A DNA stretch of 64,000 nt, taken from NCBI RefSeq assembly GCF_003672135.1, contig NC_039518.1, positions 7,380,136 to 7,444,135 of the forward strand. Reading direction: 5' to 3'. How positions within the stretch are numbered: the stretch's first letter is position 1; every line of letters starts with the position of its first letter. This DNA comes from Ooceraea biroi (Eukaryota; Arthropoda; Insecta; Hymenoptera; Formicidae). Position numbers and translations under genes: made by a program. Below are positions 35,311 through 46,752 of the stretch, piece by piece. The notes beneath the pieces are model-generated. The model had not been told where the DNA came from, made no database searches, and worked only from the letters and a program-made list of their open reading frames with translations.

Positions 35311-36452
35311 ATGCCATCCGAACTGCCCATTGACACTTTAAACAGACCTTTGCCGGAAATTGTCTTCAGAAGAAAGAATAACGCTCTATTCAAGAAACTA
35401 GCGCGCAAGACTCACTTCAATTTAAAGGAAGTCGAAGGTTATATCGAAACAAATATTTTAATTAATTTGCCGTGATGTATCTAATTTGTATATTTCTATT
35501 AAGCTCTTACTATCAATTACTTGTTTACTGCAGCTTTAGCCATTATACATAGGAAGATAACGCAGACCTTGGGTCCCATGACAAGACTGGTATTTAGAGA
35601 CGTTCTGCATTCCGGTTTGGATTTTACGGAAAATATCCGACACTTGTACATCGACAGAATTTTCAGTCTTTTCGACAAGAAGAACGTTTTGCAGGTATAA
35701 ACAACAATATTAATATAAATGTCTAATGACTTGTATTTTTAAAGTAACTAATTGTGATATTATGCTGGTACGACAGATCAATCTTGAACAATGGATCGAA
35801 GGACTCTCCATAATCCTTCACGGTACTATAGACGAGAAGATTCATTTCGCGTTCAGTGTAATTCTCGTGTCTTTATCCTGTCTAACTTTTTGGACTTTGC
35901 TCCGTTTTTAAGATTACTTTATGGAGTTTAAATTATTCTACTTTGAGGAAAAAGTTCAAAAGGTTAAGCTTAAATAATCATTATCTAATTGCGATAACTT
36001 GCACAACACAGATATACGATTTCATGCACACCAACAAGTTGAAGAAGGAACAGATATTTCCATCGATGCGAGGTTGTTTGATCAAGCTGCAGACAGACGA
36101 AGATCCCGATGAAGCTGTGAAGGTGAAGTGATGAAAGAAAGCGAACAGAAAACATCACATCCTCGTATCACTAACGATCACGTGTTAACGATACTAAAAT
36201 TTGAGTTTTACAGAAAGAGATCTAGTTCACACAAAATAACAGTACACAATTATCATGTTACAGGACTTGATCGATTCGTTGTTGAAGAAGCTCGACGTCG
36301 ATCGCGACGGTGTGATATCCGAGGACGAGTTTTACAGGGCGGTGACAGAAAGGAATCTCTTGTTGCTGGAGAGCTTGGGACCAGTGTTCCCGTCCAGAGT
36401 AGCGCGAAGGACGTTTCTGAGCACGTTCACGGATCGACTTGGACGATTCTGA
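35311..36452 (+). CDS. EFCAB1: Calaxin-like EF-hand protein (EFCAB1/ODAD5 family), five exons
   Basis: Exons 35311-35437, 35534-35694, 35777-35857, 36012-36122 and 36264-36452 join in frame to 222 codons. Every intron starts GT and ends AG, and introns are 82-154 bp. Calaxin is about 211 residues in vertebrates. It is a calcium sensor that binds outer-arm dynein in cilia and sperm flagella. Family signs are the FRDVLH segment of exon 2, the EF-hand helix EQWIEGLSIILHG (residues 100-112), the acidic EDPDEAVK before the last EF hand, and the LLLLESLGP tail. EF loop 3 (171-182, DVDRDGVISEDE) is canonical. Loop 1 (90-101) and loop 2 (126-137) have lost several calcium ligands (Lys, Val and Gln; Met, Thr and Gln at positions 3, 5 and 12). 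I chose the start because its ATG opens the only frame that splices into exon 2 (G|CT gives Ala). A mariner array follows the 3' end. The identification rests on my recall of the family. Confidence 0.85.
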
Positions 36453-36561
36453 CTCACAGAATCTTGGCGAAACGTGGTTCTTATTTGCACAATCGTGTGT
36501 CCAGTAGCTTGTCTTTGCTCGTTTTGTCAAGTAATCATGTAAAACTAATGTTTGTAATAAT

Positions 36562-36567
36562 AATAAA
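36562..36567 (+). promoter_or_regulatory. Candidate poly(A) signal AATAAA for the calaxin-like gene
   Basis: AATAAA about 110 bp after the stop codon in an AT-rich stretch. A second candidate lies at 36664-36669. Confidence 0.5.
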
Positions 36568-36663
36568 AATAGGAAACGATAATATCTCTAACGTGTTTCT
36601 TCTGTACAGTACATAATAGCAATAATATCAATTTTTCAATTGCGACATACAGTTTTTCCAAGC

Positions 36664-36669
36664 AATAAA
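36664..36669 (+). promoter_or_regulatory. Second candidate poly(A) signal AATAAA
   Basis: AATAAA about 210 bp after the stop. It lies only 4 bp from the first base of the mariner insertion, so the normal downstream element would be displaced by transposon sequence if this signal is used. Confidence 0.4.
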
Positions 36670-36673
36670 TGTA

Positions 36674-37833
36674 TTAGGAGTGTGATTTAGTTTTGAGGAT
36701 TTTGCAACAGATGGCTGTAGTGTCAGTTTGTTTCCGATAACTGTTCTTTCTTACAGTGTTGACATTATCCATGACATTTAGTAGCATTATAGCAATAGAC
36801 TTCCGAAACAGCATTTTCGACATGCGTTGCTTTTGTTTTTTAATCAAAAGAAAACTGCGGCTGACGGTTATAGAATTCTTGTGGAAACTTATGGTGATTC
36901 TGCCCCATCAATTAAGACGCGTGAAGGACAAAGAACGCTCGGGACAACGAAGAAAGCTTGAAAATGCAGATTTGCAAGCATTATTGCACGAAAATCCAAC
37001 ACGATCCACTTCAGAACTTGCCAGAGCATTAAATGTTGATCGTACAACAGTTGCCAAACATTTACATGAAATGGGGAAAATTCAGAAAGAAGGGAAATGG
37101 GTTCGACATCAATTATCGGAAAGTGCCATTTGAACATTTGCATTTCGTTGATCGCCAGGCAAAGAAGAAGAGTCTTGTCTCGGATTGTTACTGGGGATGA
37201 AAAGTGGATCTATTTTGATAATCCGAAACGCAGACAATCATGGGTGGATCCAGGCGAACCATCAACATCCACTCCGAGACGCAATATTCACGGTTTAAAA
37301 GTAATGCTCTGTATTTGGTGGGATAGTGTACTATGAGCTGTTAAATTCGCACGAGACTGTCACGGCTGATCGTTATCGACACCAATTGTACAAGTTGAAG
37401 CAAGCATTGGACGAAAAACGACCACCAATTGCGAGTAAACGACGGAAAGTGATTCTTCTTCGTGACAACGCTCGACCTCACGTTGCGTTGTCATTGAAAC
37501 AAACACTATTAGAGCTTGAATGGCAGGTCTTACCGCACCCCGCGTATTCTCCGGACATTGCTCCAAGCGATTATTATTTGTTCCGGTCGATGCAACACGC
37601 TTTAGAGGATACACACTTTGATAATTTGGAAGAAGTGCGAAAATTTGTCGACAAATGGATCAACTGAAAAGAAGAGTCATTTTATCGTGGTGGAATCCAT
37701 CTCTTGCCAGAAAGATGGGAAAAAGTTATAGAAAACGAAGGAAAATATTTTGATGAAGGTATTCATTCATTATCATATTTAAATACATGCGTTTTTGAGC
37801 AAAAAAACCCTCAAAACTAAATCACACCCATAA
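36674..37833 (+). mobile_element. MLE-B array III copy 1
   Basis: Starts TTAGGAGTGTGATTTAGTTT after TA (36672-36673) and ends ACACCCATAA at 37833, where copy 2 begins directly with TAGTTTTGAGGG. It lies in the plus orientation, opposite to arrays I and II. Confidence 0.92.
36801..37754 (+). pseudogene. MLE-B transposase pseudogene with catalytic motif retained
   Basis: About 40 bp are lost around the start codon, with the AGCAATAG at 36790-36797 joining straight to ACTTCCGAAACAG. The helix-turn-helix part has the family-wide gaps. TGDEKWIYFDNP, LLRDNARPHVAL and the complete YSPDIAPSDYYLF motif are present, with 34 residues between the last two aspartates. This is the only MLE-B copy here without a deletion at or beside the YSPD catalytic site. 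It is still not translatable as one protein. Confidence 0.88.
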
Positions 37834-39021
37834 TAGTTTTGAGGGTGTTGCAACAGATGGCTGTAGTGTCAGTTTGTTCCAATAGCTGTTTCCGATAACT
37901 GTTGTTTCTTACAGTGTTGACATTATCCATGACATTTAGTAGCATTATAGCAATAGATGCGATAACAGTCGTGTTTATATCATCGTAAAAATGCAACTTC
38001 CGAAACAGCATTTTCGACATGCGTTGCTTTTGCTTTTTAATCAAAAGAAAACTGCGGCTGACGGTTATAGAATTCTTGTGGAAACTTATGGTGATTCTGC
38101 CCCATCAATTAAGACGCGTGAAGGACAAAGAACGCTCGGGACAACGAAGAAAGCTTGAAAATGCAGATTTGCAAGCATTATTGCACGAAAATCCAACACG
38201 ATCCACTTCAGAACTTGCCAGAGCATTAAATGTTGATCGTACAACAGTTGCCAAACATTTACATGAAATGGGAAAAATTCAGAAAGAAGGGAAATGGGTT
38301 CGACATCAATTATCGGAAAGTGCCATTTAAACATTTGCATTTCGTTGATCGCCAGGCAAAAAAAGAAGTCTTTTGTCTCGGTTTGTTACTGGGGATGAAA
38401 AGTGGATCTATTTTGATAATCCGAAACGCAGAAAATCATGGGTGGATCCAGGCGAACCATCAACATCCATTCCGAGACGCAATATTCACGGTTGAAAAGT
38501 AATGCTCTGTATTTGGTGGGATAGTGTACTATGAGCTGTTAAATCCGCACGAGACTGTCACGGCTGATCGTTATCGACACCAATTGTACAAGTTGAAGCA
38601 AGCATTGGACGAAAAACGACCACCAATTGCGAGTAAACGACGGAAAGTGATTCTTCTTCGTGACAACGCTCGACCTCGCGTTGCGTTGTCAGTGAAAGAA
38701 ACACTATTAGAGCTCGAATGGCAAGTCTTACCGCACCCCGCGTATTGCTCCATGCGATTATTATTTGTTCCGGTCGATGCAACACGCTTTAGAGGATACA
38801 CACTTTGATAATTTGGAAGAAGTGCGAAAATTCGTCGACGAATGGATCAACTGAAAAGAAGAGTGATTTTATCGTGGTGGAATCCATCTCTTGCCAGAAA
38901 GATGGGAAAAAGTTATAGAAAACGAAGGAAAATATTTTGGCTAAGGTATTCATTCATTATCATATTTAAATACATGCGTTTTTGAGCAAAAAAAACCCTC
39001 AAAACTAAATCATACCCCTAA
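37834..39021 (+). mobile_element. MLE-B array III copy 2
   Basis: Begins without the outer left terminus because of the tandem junction, and ends with the complete right terminus ACCCCTAA at 39021. It is followed by TATATA and then directly by MLE-D. Confidence 0.92.
37991..38944 (+). pseudogene. MLE-B transposase pseudogene
   Basis: Starts at the ATG at 37991 (MQLPKQHF). It has the shared gaps and the same 11-bp deletion (near 38746) as the copies of arrays I and II, so YSPD is missing. The final residues read KYFG before TAA 38942-38944. Confidence 0.87.
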
Positions 39022-39027
39022 TATATA

Positions 39028-40317
39028 TTGGGTTGGCCAAAAAGTAATTGCGTTTTTTTCCAATAGATGGACATACACATGTCTTGAAATGTAACTAACT
39101 TCTTTCTAAATCGCAAATTCATTATGTAGGTTAACAACTCACAGTTCAAGCTTGTTTTACAAAAAGAAAGTACACGATTTCGTTAACAATTGTTTGTTTG
39201 CCGTCGATTTCAAAATGGAAAATCAAAAAGAACATTTTCCTCATATTTTGTTTTATTACTTCCGAAAAGGGAAAAACGCTGTACAAGCTCATACAAAGTT
39301 ATGTCATGTATATGGCGAAGATGCTTTAAAACTGCGACAGTGTCAAAATTGGTTTACTAAATTTCGATCTGGAGATTTTTATGTGAAAGATACACCACGC
39401 TCAGGAAGGCCAATCGAAATTGATGATGACAAAATAAAGGCACTGATCGATTCCAATCGGCGTTTAACGACAAGAGAGATTGCTGAGAATCTTAACATAT
39501 CGAAATCGAGTGTTGAAAACCATTCAAAACGACTTGGATACATTAGTAAGCTCGATATTTGGGTACCACATGAGCTCAAAGAAATTCATCTCACTGAGCG
39601 TATTGACATCTGCGATTCTCTTTTGAAACGTGAGGAGAATGATCCATTTTTGAAACGCATGATAACAGGCGACGAAAAACCGATCGTCTACAACAACGTC
39701 AAACGAAAAAGATCGTGGAGCAAGCGTGATGAACCTGCTCGAAGCACTTGAAAAGCAGATATTCACCAAAGAAAGATTATGCTGTCAGTCTGGTGGGACT
39801 TTAAAGGTATTGTGTATTTTGAGCTGCTTGCAAGGAATCAAACCATTAATTCAGACGTATACTGTCGTCAACTGGATAAATTAAACGATGCCATCAAACA
39901 GAAACGTCGAGAATTGGCGAATGGCAAAGGTGTTGCATTTCACCATGATAACGCTAGACCACGTACAAGTTTGGTCACTCGTGAAAAATTGTTGCAGCTT
40001 GGATGGGATGTGTTACCACATCCACCATATTCGCCAGACCTGGCACCATCAGATTACCATTCGTTTCGTTCTTTGCAAAACGCCTTGAATGGTAAAACCT
40101 TTACTGCTGATGAGGATATCAAATCGTTGTTGGAATTGTTTTTTGCTGAAAAAGATAAGAACTTTTTTGAGCGCGGAATCATGAAGTTGCCTGAAAAATG
40201 GTAAAAGATAAACAAACAAAATGGACAATATATTGTTTAATAAAGTTTTTGTTTCCCATGAAAAATTCGCCTTTTATTTATATAAAAAAAAACGCAATTA
40301 CTTTTTGGCCAACCCAG
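39028..40317 (+). mobile_element. Mariner-like element MLE-D copy 2
   Basis: 1290 bp. Starts TTGGGTTGGCCAAAAAGTAA after a TATATA tract, only 6 bp beyond the preceding MLE-B array, and ends AACCCAG at 40317, followed by TA. The last terminal base differs from the other copies (G for A). Confidence 0.92.
39215..40240 (+). pseudogene. MLE-D transposase, two in-frame stops, otherwise continuous
   Basis: A DD34D mariner transposase of about 341 residues from the ATG at 39215 to the TAA at 40238-40240, with no frameshift. TGA at 39749-39751 (after RST) and TAA at 40202-40204 (after PEKW) interrupt it. The DNA-binding half shows LRQCQNWFTKFRSGDF and TREIAENLNISKSS. The catalytic half shows GDEKPIVY, HHDNARPRTS and YSPDLAPSD. 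The normally conserved tryptophan after GDEK is proline here and serine in copies 1, 4 and 5. This is the best-preserved MLE-D frame in the window. Confidence 0.92.
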
Positions 40318-40319
40318 TA

Positions 40320-43300
40320 CATGCATGTCGCGTATACACATTACACACTCACGTGTGCGTTAACGCATGCATTGCGCGTGTGTATCGCACGAATTATACT
40401 GTCGAGAGCAATCGAAGACAAGAATCCAAAGATGCAGTAGACGGGCAAACGTGCGAAATCAGACAGAAAAGATCCTCCCGAGCGAGCGAAACGCTCGAAT
40501 AAGTCCTCGAGACCGTCGAGAGATCGCGGAGAGCGCACAGCCCCTCTTCACGACTCATCGAACCACCGGCAATTGACTCGTCCGTTTTCTTCGCAAACAA
40601 TCGCTAATGGACCGCGATAATACCGCATCCTAATCGCATCAGGCCGCGTCCGCGATACGATCGTCCGCGGGCTAACTGGATCGCTCGATCGCTCGCTCGG
40701 CGAGCCGCCGCGCGGTCATCAATAAATCTTATTACGGTGATCAGCGCGATGAACGCGGGATCATCGATCCACATATCCGCGTGCCATTTATCGCGGCGTA
40801 TCGATCGACGATCGCGCCCCGCGATCCCCGCTATCAGTTATACGATAAATGTAAAATGTTACAAGATGAAAGACGCGATATAATCTGAAAGTGCGCGAGG
40901 GAGAGGGAAAATATCCCCGAAGGATACGGACACGTCTCGGATGTTCCTGCTACATCGGGCGGAATCCACACACGCGCGGATATGCGGTCCACCTGCTCCT
41001 CGCGATCTCCTGCCTCCCCTTTGCCCCTCGCCGCACCGCCGTCGATTAATAGAGACCGCTCTTCTCTCTCGCGGGATGCGGAACAAATATAGACCTTCGT
41101 TGCGGGTAAAGCGAGACCGCGCCGCAACCCCAACGTCGGTGAATCGCGCGAGCGAGCGACTGCACGCTCGTACGCGTCACGCGTCGAAAAGGGAACAAGT
41201 ATAATGAATGTTTGAGAAATCCCGCGCGCGCGGATGGACGAATGGCCCAATCCGCGTCTCAAGCAGCTATAACAACAAATTAAACGAGAAAGTCTCGGGG
41301 CTTTCGTCGAGGCCGAGCTCGACGAGCACCCTGTCTCTCTCTTTCTCTCGTTGGTGGCCTCGCACCACAATGGCGTGGGCGTAGGGTATACAGTACCGAG
41401 GCGTATGGCAACGCGTGTATTTCTTCCCCGACGGCGCGATCAGGCGCGCGGAGGGTTTCTGAGGGGAGCGGCGGGAGATCGAGCTGGAACGATATTGTGT
41501 AAAGAGTATAATAACGTGCGTATGAAAGGCCGGATCCTTTGTGGGTAGCCGACCGTGTCCTGAAAGGATCTTCCAGGATCAGACTGGCGCGGGGGTGGGC
41601 GCGGGGAACAACGACGAGACGAGACGAAGAAGGGGGTGGGCTGGGGAGAGGGAGAATCGTCGAGAGTTAGGGGCACCAGCTGAGAAAACATGCCCGCGGC
41701 GTGTCGACGGAATATTCACGTACGAGCGAGTGCGAGTGTGCGGTGCGGAGCGGGGCGCCGATCGTCCCTCGAAACGTTCCCTGAATTCCCTCGGACGAGC
41801 GCGCGGGTGGCGCGCAAAGAGGGCGGAGGGTTTGCTCCGGGGCGATTCGCGGCGCGTTGCGCCTCGGCCAGATACGTCGGCGTTACCGCATTTGGTTACG
41901 CGGGCAGAATTGCGGCTGCGCTGGTGCATCAGCGTGCAATCCGCCCTTCGGGGTGGAGGGCACAAAGGCGATTCCGCCGGCAGTTGGGCGCGCGACTCGC
42001 CGCGCCGTGACGCGAACAAATTATAATCAGAGTTGAGGAGACGACGACGATTGCACGCCGGTAGCGCCGGGGAATTAAGTCCGTTTGTGCCGTCGCGATG
42101 CGTACTTCCGTCGGCGGATTTTATCAGGGTTAGGCGGTGCCCGCCTCGCCGACAACTTCAATCGAACGTGACAACGACCACGGGGCTGCGTATTAAAAAC
42201 GATGAGACTGCGCGCCGGAGGTTCACGGCTGAGGCTTTCGTTCTTCGTCTCCGCTTTGCTCGCGGGCGCCGCGCGATTCATCGTCCCCTCGTCAACGGCG
42301 TGCAAGGGCGACGAGGACTTCCCTCGTTTCGCCCTTCGGTGCGGTTGACGATGACAGAGACCGCGGTGACGGTGTGTTACCGCCATGTAATCTAGCCACC
42401 GAGCGCAATGTTGGAAGCCGCAGGAGGAGCGGATCTGCGAGCGACGCGGAAGCGACGTGCGCGCGTGCGGTTGAACGCGGAACATAAATTATAATCAGGC
42501 TCCCTCGGATCAGACGGCGGGGATGGCCGTGATTACAACGGGAACGTGATGAGACCCGGGCCGATTCGATTTGCGCGGTCCACGCCCACGCGTCAAAGGG
42601 ACCGACGACGAAAATGCCCCGTGGATCTCTCCTTCCGGCTGAAAAAAATTAATCCACGGAGAAAGTCACGGCCGGCCACGGCCACCGGCAGTCAGCACCA
42701 AAGGCACCGTCCACAAATTCGGATCTTCGATTAGCCGAGCATTCATTCCGAGAGAAAAGGAGTCTCAGGAGGAGCGATTCAGCCGTCGAGGCGAATTTCT
42801 CTTACTTTATAAGCCTTGAAACACGTTAAACGTTATACATTTCCCCTCTTTACACGCCCAAAGTACTTTTCCGCGGCGTTAACCGGAATACATTAGGGCC
42901 CCCGCTTTAGGATTTAAGGAGGCAGTTACTCAGCTTTACGGCGGACGCAACCCGATACGAATTTACGCGGACTCGTCGGCGGGGTTTAATTCCCATTCGA
43001 GTTTTATTTGCAAACAATGCGCCATAAGGCTCGAGGTAACGTTGGCGAGGCACAATGACCGCCGGCCAAGATTTACAGCGAGCCGTATCCCACGCCCGTA
43101 CAAGCGCGCGCGCGATTTCATGAAACCGATAAATTTAATTAAAGGATAAGCACGTGTCGATAACCCCGGGTGTAAGCGCGTGTTCAACGTGTGGTGAACG
43201 CGAGGCTACGCGTTCGTATAAGCACGAACAATTGACCAAGAACTCTTTCTCCTCCTCTCTCTTTCTCTTCTTCTCTCCCTCTCGTGCAACAAACGGCCGC

Positions 43301-43360
43301 TTTCCGAATTGCGTCCATAAATATCGGCGAGCACCGTTTTACGCCAGCTCTAAGCGGACT
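40320..43360. other. Unique GC- and CpG-rich DNA
   Basis: A 3-kb block with very CpG-rich sequence at 41.5-42.7 kb. Many long open frames occur on both strands (up to about 178 codons), all mutually overlapping and Arg/Pro-rich. I recognise none. A CpG-rich promoter or first exon of a gene outside the window is possible but nothing proves it. Confidence 0.5.
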
Positions 43361-43415
43361 CTCGCCCGCGCCGAGCAGCAAATGCGGCTCGCATACTCGC
43401 GCGGATGCGTACGTA
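43361..43415. repeat. 3' fragment of CACCC spacer 1
   Basis: The last 55 bp of spacer 1 (CTCGCCCGCGCCGAGCAGCA onward) directly before unit F. Unit F was therefore once part of a spacer-1 array, or inserted together with that flank. Confidence 0.8.
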
Positions 43416-44130
43416 CACCCACAGAAAAGATTTCTGGACTTAATGCTATTACTCTTTAATCTATCATAAAATAAGATCGCTATAGTGACAATCATATTTA
43501 TTATTAAAAAGAAGCACATTTTAATCTTGAATAGAAAATTCGAAAATCTAGATTCAAATAATCTTGGTGCTATCTCATTAATTTTCTCAGAAGGATTTAG
43601 ATACAAATTTCTAGCAAGTTCAAAATATTCTTGATTTAAGAATATTGTGAGATCTAAAAGACATCTTATTCTGTTCTTCTAAGAGAATTTGTAGAATCTG
43701 CACAAAACGGCCAATATTTATGTGTTGCAATCGAAAATCGGGAAAGTGTTTCTGTTATTTACAATGAATAAGTGCAATACTCTACAAGAAATATTAAAAG
43801 ATATGGAAATGTCTCATCTCGAATCTTATTTCTCAAGTAAGTATATTGTACATACTTACTTACATTTCCATATCTTTTAATATTTCTTGTAGAGTATTGC
43901 ACTTATTCATTGTAAATCTTTCCCGATTTTCGATTGCAACACATAAATATTGGCCGTTTTATCCGAATAAAGGACGCAGAAGCGCCGAGTCGACGAGCGA
44001 CTGAGAAAATGATGCGTCGACATCGACAAAGCCTACTATAAAGTGGCGCTAATATCAAATTATTCTACATACAAGAATATATTGGGTCATTAAGTATGAA
44101 ACTTTACAAATGTAAAAGCGCCATCTTTAA

Positions 44131-45314
44131 GGGGGGAGCCTGCTTTAGAACGCTGAAAATAAGGTAAATTTTACGAATTGTTTTTGGAGAAACTATACAG
44201 CGGATCATTATAAAACTTTGATGCATTTATTAGTACATGTTTAAAGATAAAAAAATTATTTTTTGATTTGAATATATCGCTTGTAGAGGTCGTCCTGGAG
44301 AAATCTTAGTGCAGCCGCGTCGCCGGCATTGCAAATTGGTGAGCATTCTCCTGCCTCCAAATTTCGTCTAAACTGAAAAATTGAAATATGTTCTCGTTAT
44401 TTATGAATTCCCATCGTCGATGAACCAAAGAGAGAAGAAAAAAGTTGAAAAGTGCCAAAATGGTGGAGCTTAGAACACAAAAGTACGATTTTTAGGCAAA
44501 GTTGTTGAACTTTTTCATGCAAAAGTAATTGTTTAACTTAATGTTTTTATGAATATTAAAGGGTCATTGACGATGGGAATTCATAGATAACGAGAAAATA
44601 TTTCAATTTTTCAGTTTGGATGAAATTTGGAGGCAGGAGAATGCTCACCAATTTACAATGCCGGCTGCACTAAGATGCCTCCAGGACGACCTCTACAGGC
44701 GATATATTCAAATAAAAAAATATTTTTTTTATCTTTAAACACGTACTAATAAATGCATCAAAGTTTTATAATGATCCGCTGTATAGTTTCTGCAAAAAAA
44801 TTCGTAAAATATACCTTATTTTCAACGTTCTAAGGCAGGCTCCCCCCTTAACGCTGCGCTGCGAACGGCGAATGTAATGATGATACTCGTAATGCACGCG
44901 AAGAAAAAAGTTGAAAAGTGCCAAAATGGTGGAGCTTAGAACACAAAAGTACGATTTTTAGGCAAAGTTGTTGAACTTTTTCATGCAAAAGTAATTGTTT
45001 AACTTAATGTTTTTATGAATATTAAAGGTTCATTGACGATGGGAATTCATAAATAACAAGAAAATATTTCAATTTTTCAATTTGGATGAAATTTGGAGGC
45101 AGGAGAATGCTCACCAATTTACAATGCCGGCTGCACTAAGATGCCTCCAGGACGACCTCTACAGGCGATATATTCAAATAAAAAAATATTTTTTTTATCT
45201 TTAAACATGTACTAATAAATGCATAAAAGTTTTATAATGATCCGCTGTATAGTTTCTGCAAAAAAATTCGTAAAATTATACCTTATTTTCAACGTTTTAA
45301 AGCAGGCTCCCCCC
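44131..45314. mobile_element. TTAA foldback composite (GGGGGGAGCC family), locus 1
   Basis: Flanked by TTAA at 44127-44130 and 45315-45318. The uninterrupted sister site has a single TTAA (8346-8349). It consists of a complete palindromic unit (44131-44847, arms of about 300 bp, termini GGGGGGAGCCTGCTTTAGAA), then TTAA, a 50-bp CpG-rich segment (about 44852-44902) and a left-truncated second unit ending GGCTCCCCCC. It is non-coding. The TTAA duplication suggests piggyBac- or Kolobok-type mobilisation. Confidence 0.9.
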
Positions 45315-45459
45315 TTAACATTTGTTATCTCAAATTTGGCGCCAGACTTCAGTATCAGGTTAGGTTAGTGTGATAGATGTATGTTCGCTCTTCAAATGTC
45401 ATATTTGTTTGTTCAAATATCTTCATTAGTTTTAGTGGTGGATTCTTTTTTATAGAACT

Positions 45460-46481
45460 ATGGAAAAGTACAAAATTCGTATGATTTATGAATATGAGTT
45501 CCGCCGTGGAACCACGGTGTCGGAGACAGCTCGTAATATCAACGCTGTATTTGGTGAAGGTTCAACTACTAAAGCAACGGTGGGCAATTGGTTCAAAAGC
45601 TTCAGAGATGGAGATTTCAGCCTCGCTAATGAGCCACGTGGAAGACCAAAGACGAAGGTGGATAATGATCACTTGAGAGCCGTAGTAGAGTCCGATCCAT
45701 CTCAAAGTACACGTGAATTGGCATCGATATTCAATGTTTCCATACCCACCATATTGGTTCATTTAGCTGCAATTGGTAAGATAAAGAAGTTGGACAAATG
45801 GGTCCCGCACGAATTGACCGATGCGCAGCAGGCGCAACGTCTAGAGGCTTCCCTTTCTTTGCTTTCCCGTCACAAAAATGAATCTTTTTTGAATCGAATT
45901 GTGACCTGCGATGAAAAGTGGATACTCTACGACAATCGTAAACGCTCACATCAGTGTTGAACGCTGATGAACCACCGAGACATCACGCGAAACCCAACAT
46001 TACACAGAAGAAGAAGCTTATGGTGACTGTTTGGTGGTCCAGGTCAGGTGTTATCTACTACAACTTTATGAAACCTGGTACATCGATAACGGCTGAAGTA
46101 TATTGCAAGCAACTGGACGAAATGATGCAACAACTTGCTATTAAACAACCGAAATTGGTCAATCGGTCAATGCCGATCCTGTTGCATGATAATGCTCGAC
46201 CGCACACTGCACGACTGACCGTGGCAAAGCTACAGGAGTTGGAATTGGAAACTCTCCGTCATCGACCATATTCACCAGATCTATCACCTACCGACTATCA
46301 CTTCTTCCGAAATTTGGACAGCTTCTTGGTGGGGAAATTGTTCAATTCTCAACAGGCAGTCGAAACAGCCTTCCGCGACTTCATCGATTCCCGTACTCCT
46401 GGCTTCTATAGTAGAGGCATAGACCAACTACCACTAAAATGGCAGAAGTGTGTAGATAACATGGGCGCATACTTCGATTGA
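45460..46481 (+). pseudogene. MLE-C transposase pseudogene, copy 2, one frameshift
   Basis: The same transposase as MLE-C copy 1. It is open through the site of that copy's stop (GAG here), then broken near 45956 by loss of one base in CAGTGGCTG (CAGTGTTG here). One extra AAG codon occurs near 46010. TCDEKWILYDNRK, LLHDNARPHTARL and YSPDLSPTDYHFF are intact. The stop is at 46479-46481. Confidence 0.93.
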
Positions 46482-46752
46482 AAATAAATCATGTCCATGT
46501 GCCAAAAAATGCAAAAATTTATGTTCTATTTGTAAAGTTTTATACTTAATGACCCAATATAAGCATAAATTTGTACATGTTACTCTTGTCTGAAGACAGT
46601 AAGACAATCTTATTTAATTCGAGAGAGAAGAATAGAAATTACTGATTGAAATAAAAAATTGTTTTATTTTCATATTTTTTATACTTGTAATACGATTAAA
46701 TTAGTCAAGAATATTTTTCGTCTCGTTATCAGAAATCCTTTCTGAGGGTGTA

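Larger units (their letters stand above)
44082..46557 (+). mobile_element. MLE-C copy 2, with nested TTAA foldback composite
   Basis: Termini TTGGGTCATTAAGTATGAAA and inverse, with TA on both sides. A 1184-bp foldback composite (44131-45314) interrupts it 45 bp inside the left end, so the net element is about 1.29 kb, like copy 1. Confidence 0.94.
43416..46750. mobile_element. CACCC element unit F, with nested MLE-C
   Basis: Starts CACCCACAGAAAAGATTTCT and ends GAGGGTG at 46750, followed by TA. It would be about 860 bp without the 2.5-kb MLE-C insertion at 44082-46557. The insertion site (AAGAATATATAAGC) is uninterrupted in units A-E and G-H. Confidence 0.88.

Noticed and set aside
36128..36616. 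A 162-codon open frame overlapping the last calaxin exon
   Set aside because: It is a different frame of the same DNA. The EF-hand frame with clean splice sites and family similarity explains the region.
41541..42395. Long overlapping open frames of up to 161 codons
   Set aside because: They occur on both strands in the same CpG-rich interval, are Arg/Pro-rich and have no recognisable motif. This is what stop-poor GC-rich DNA gives by chance.
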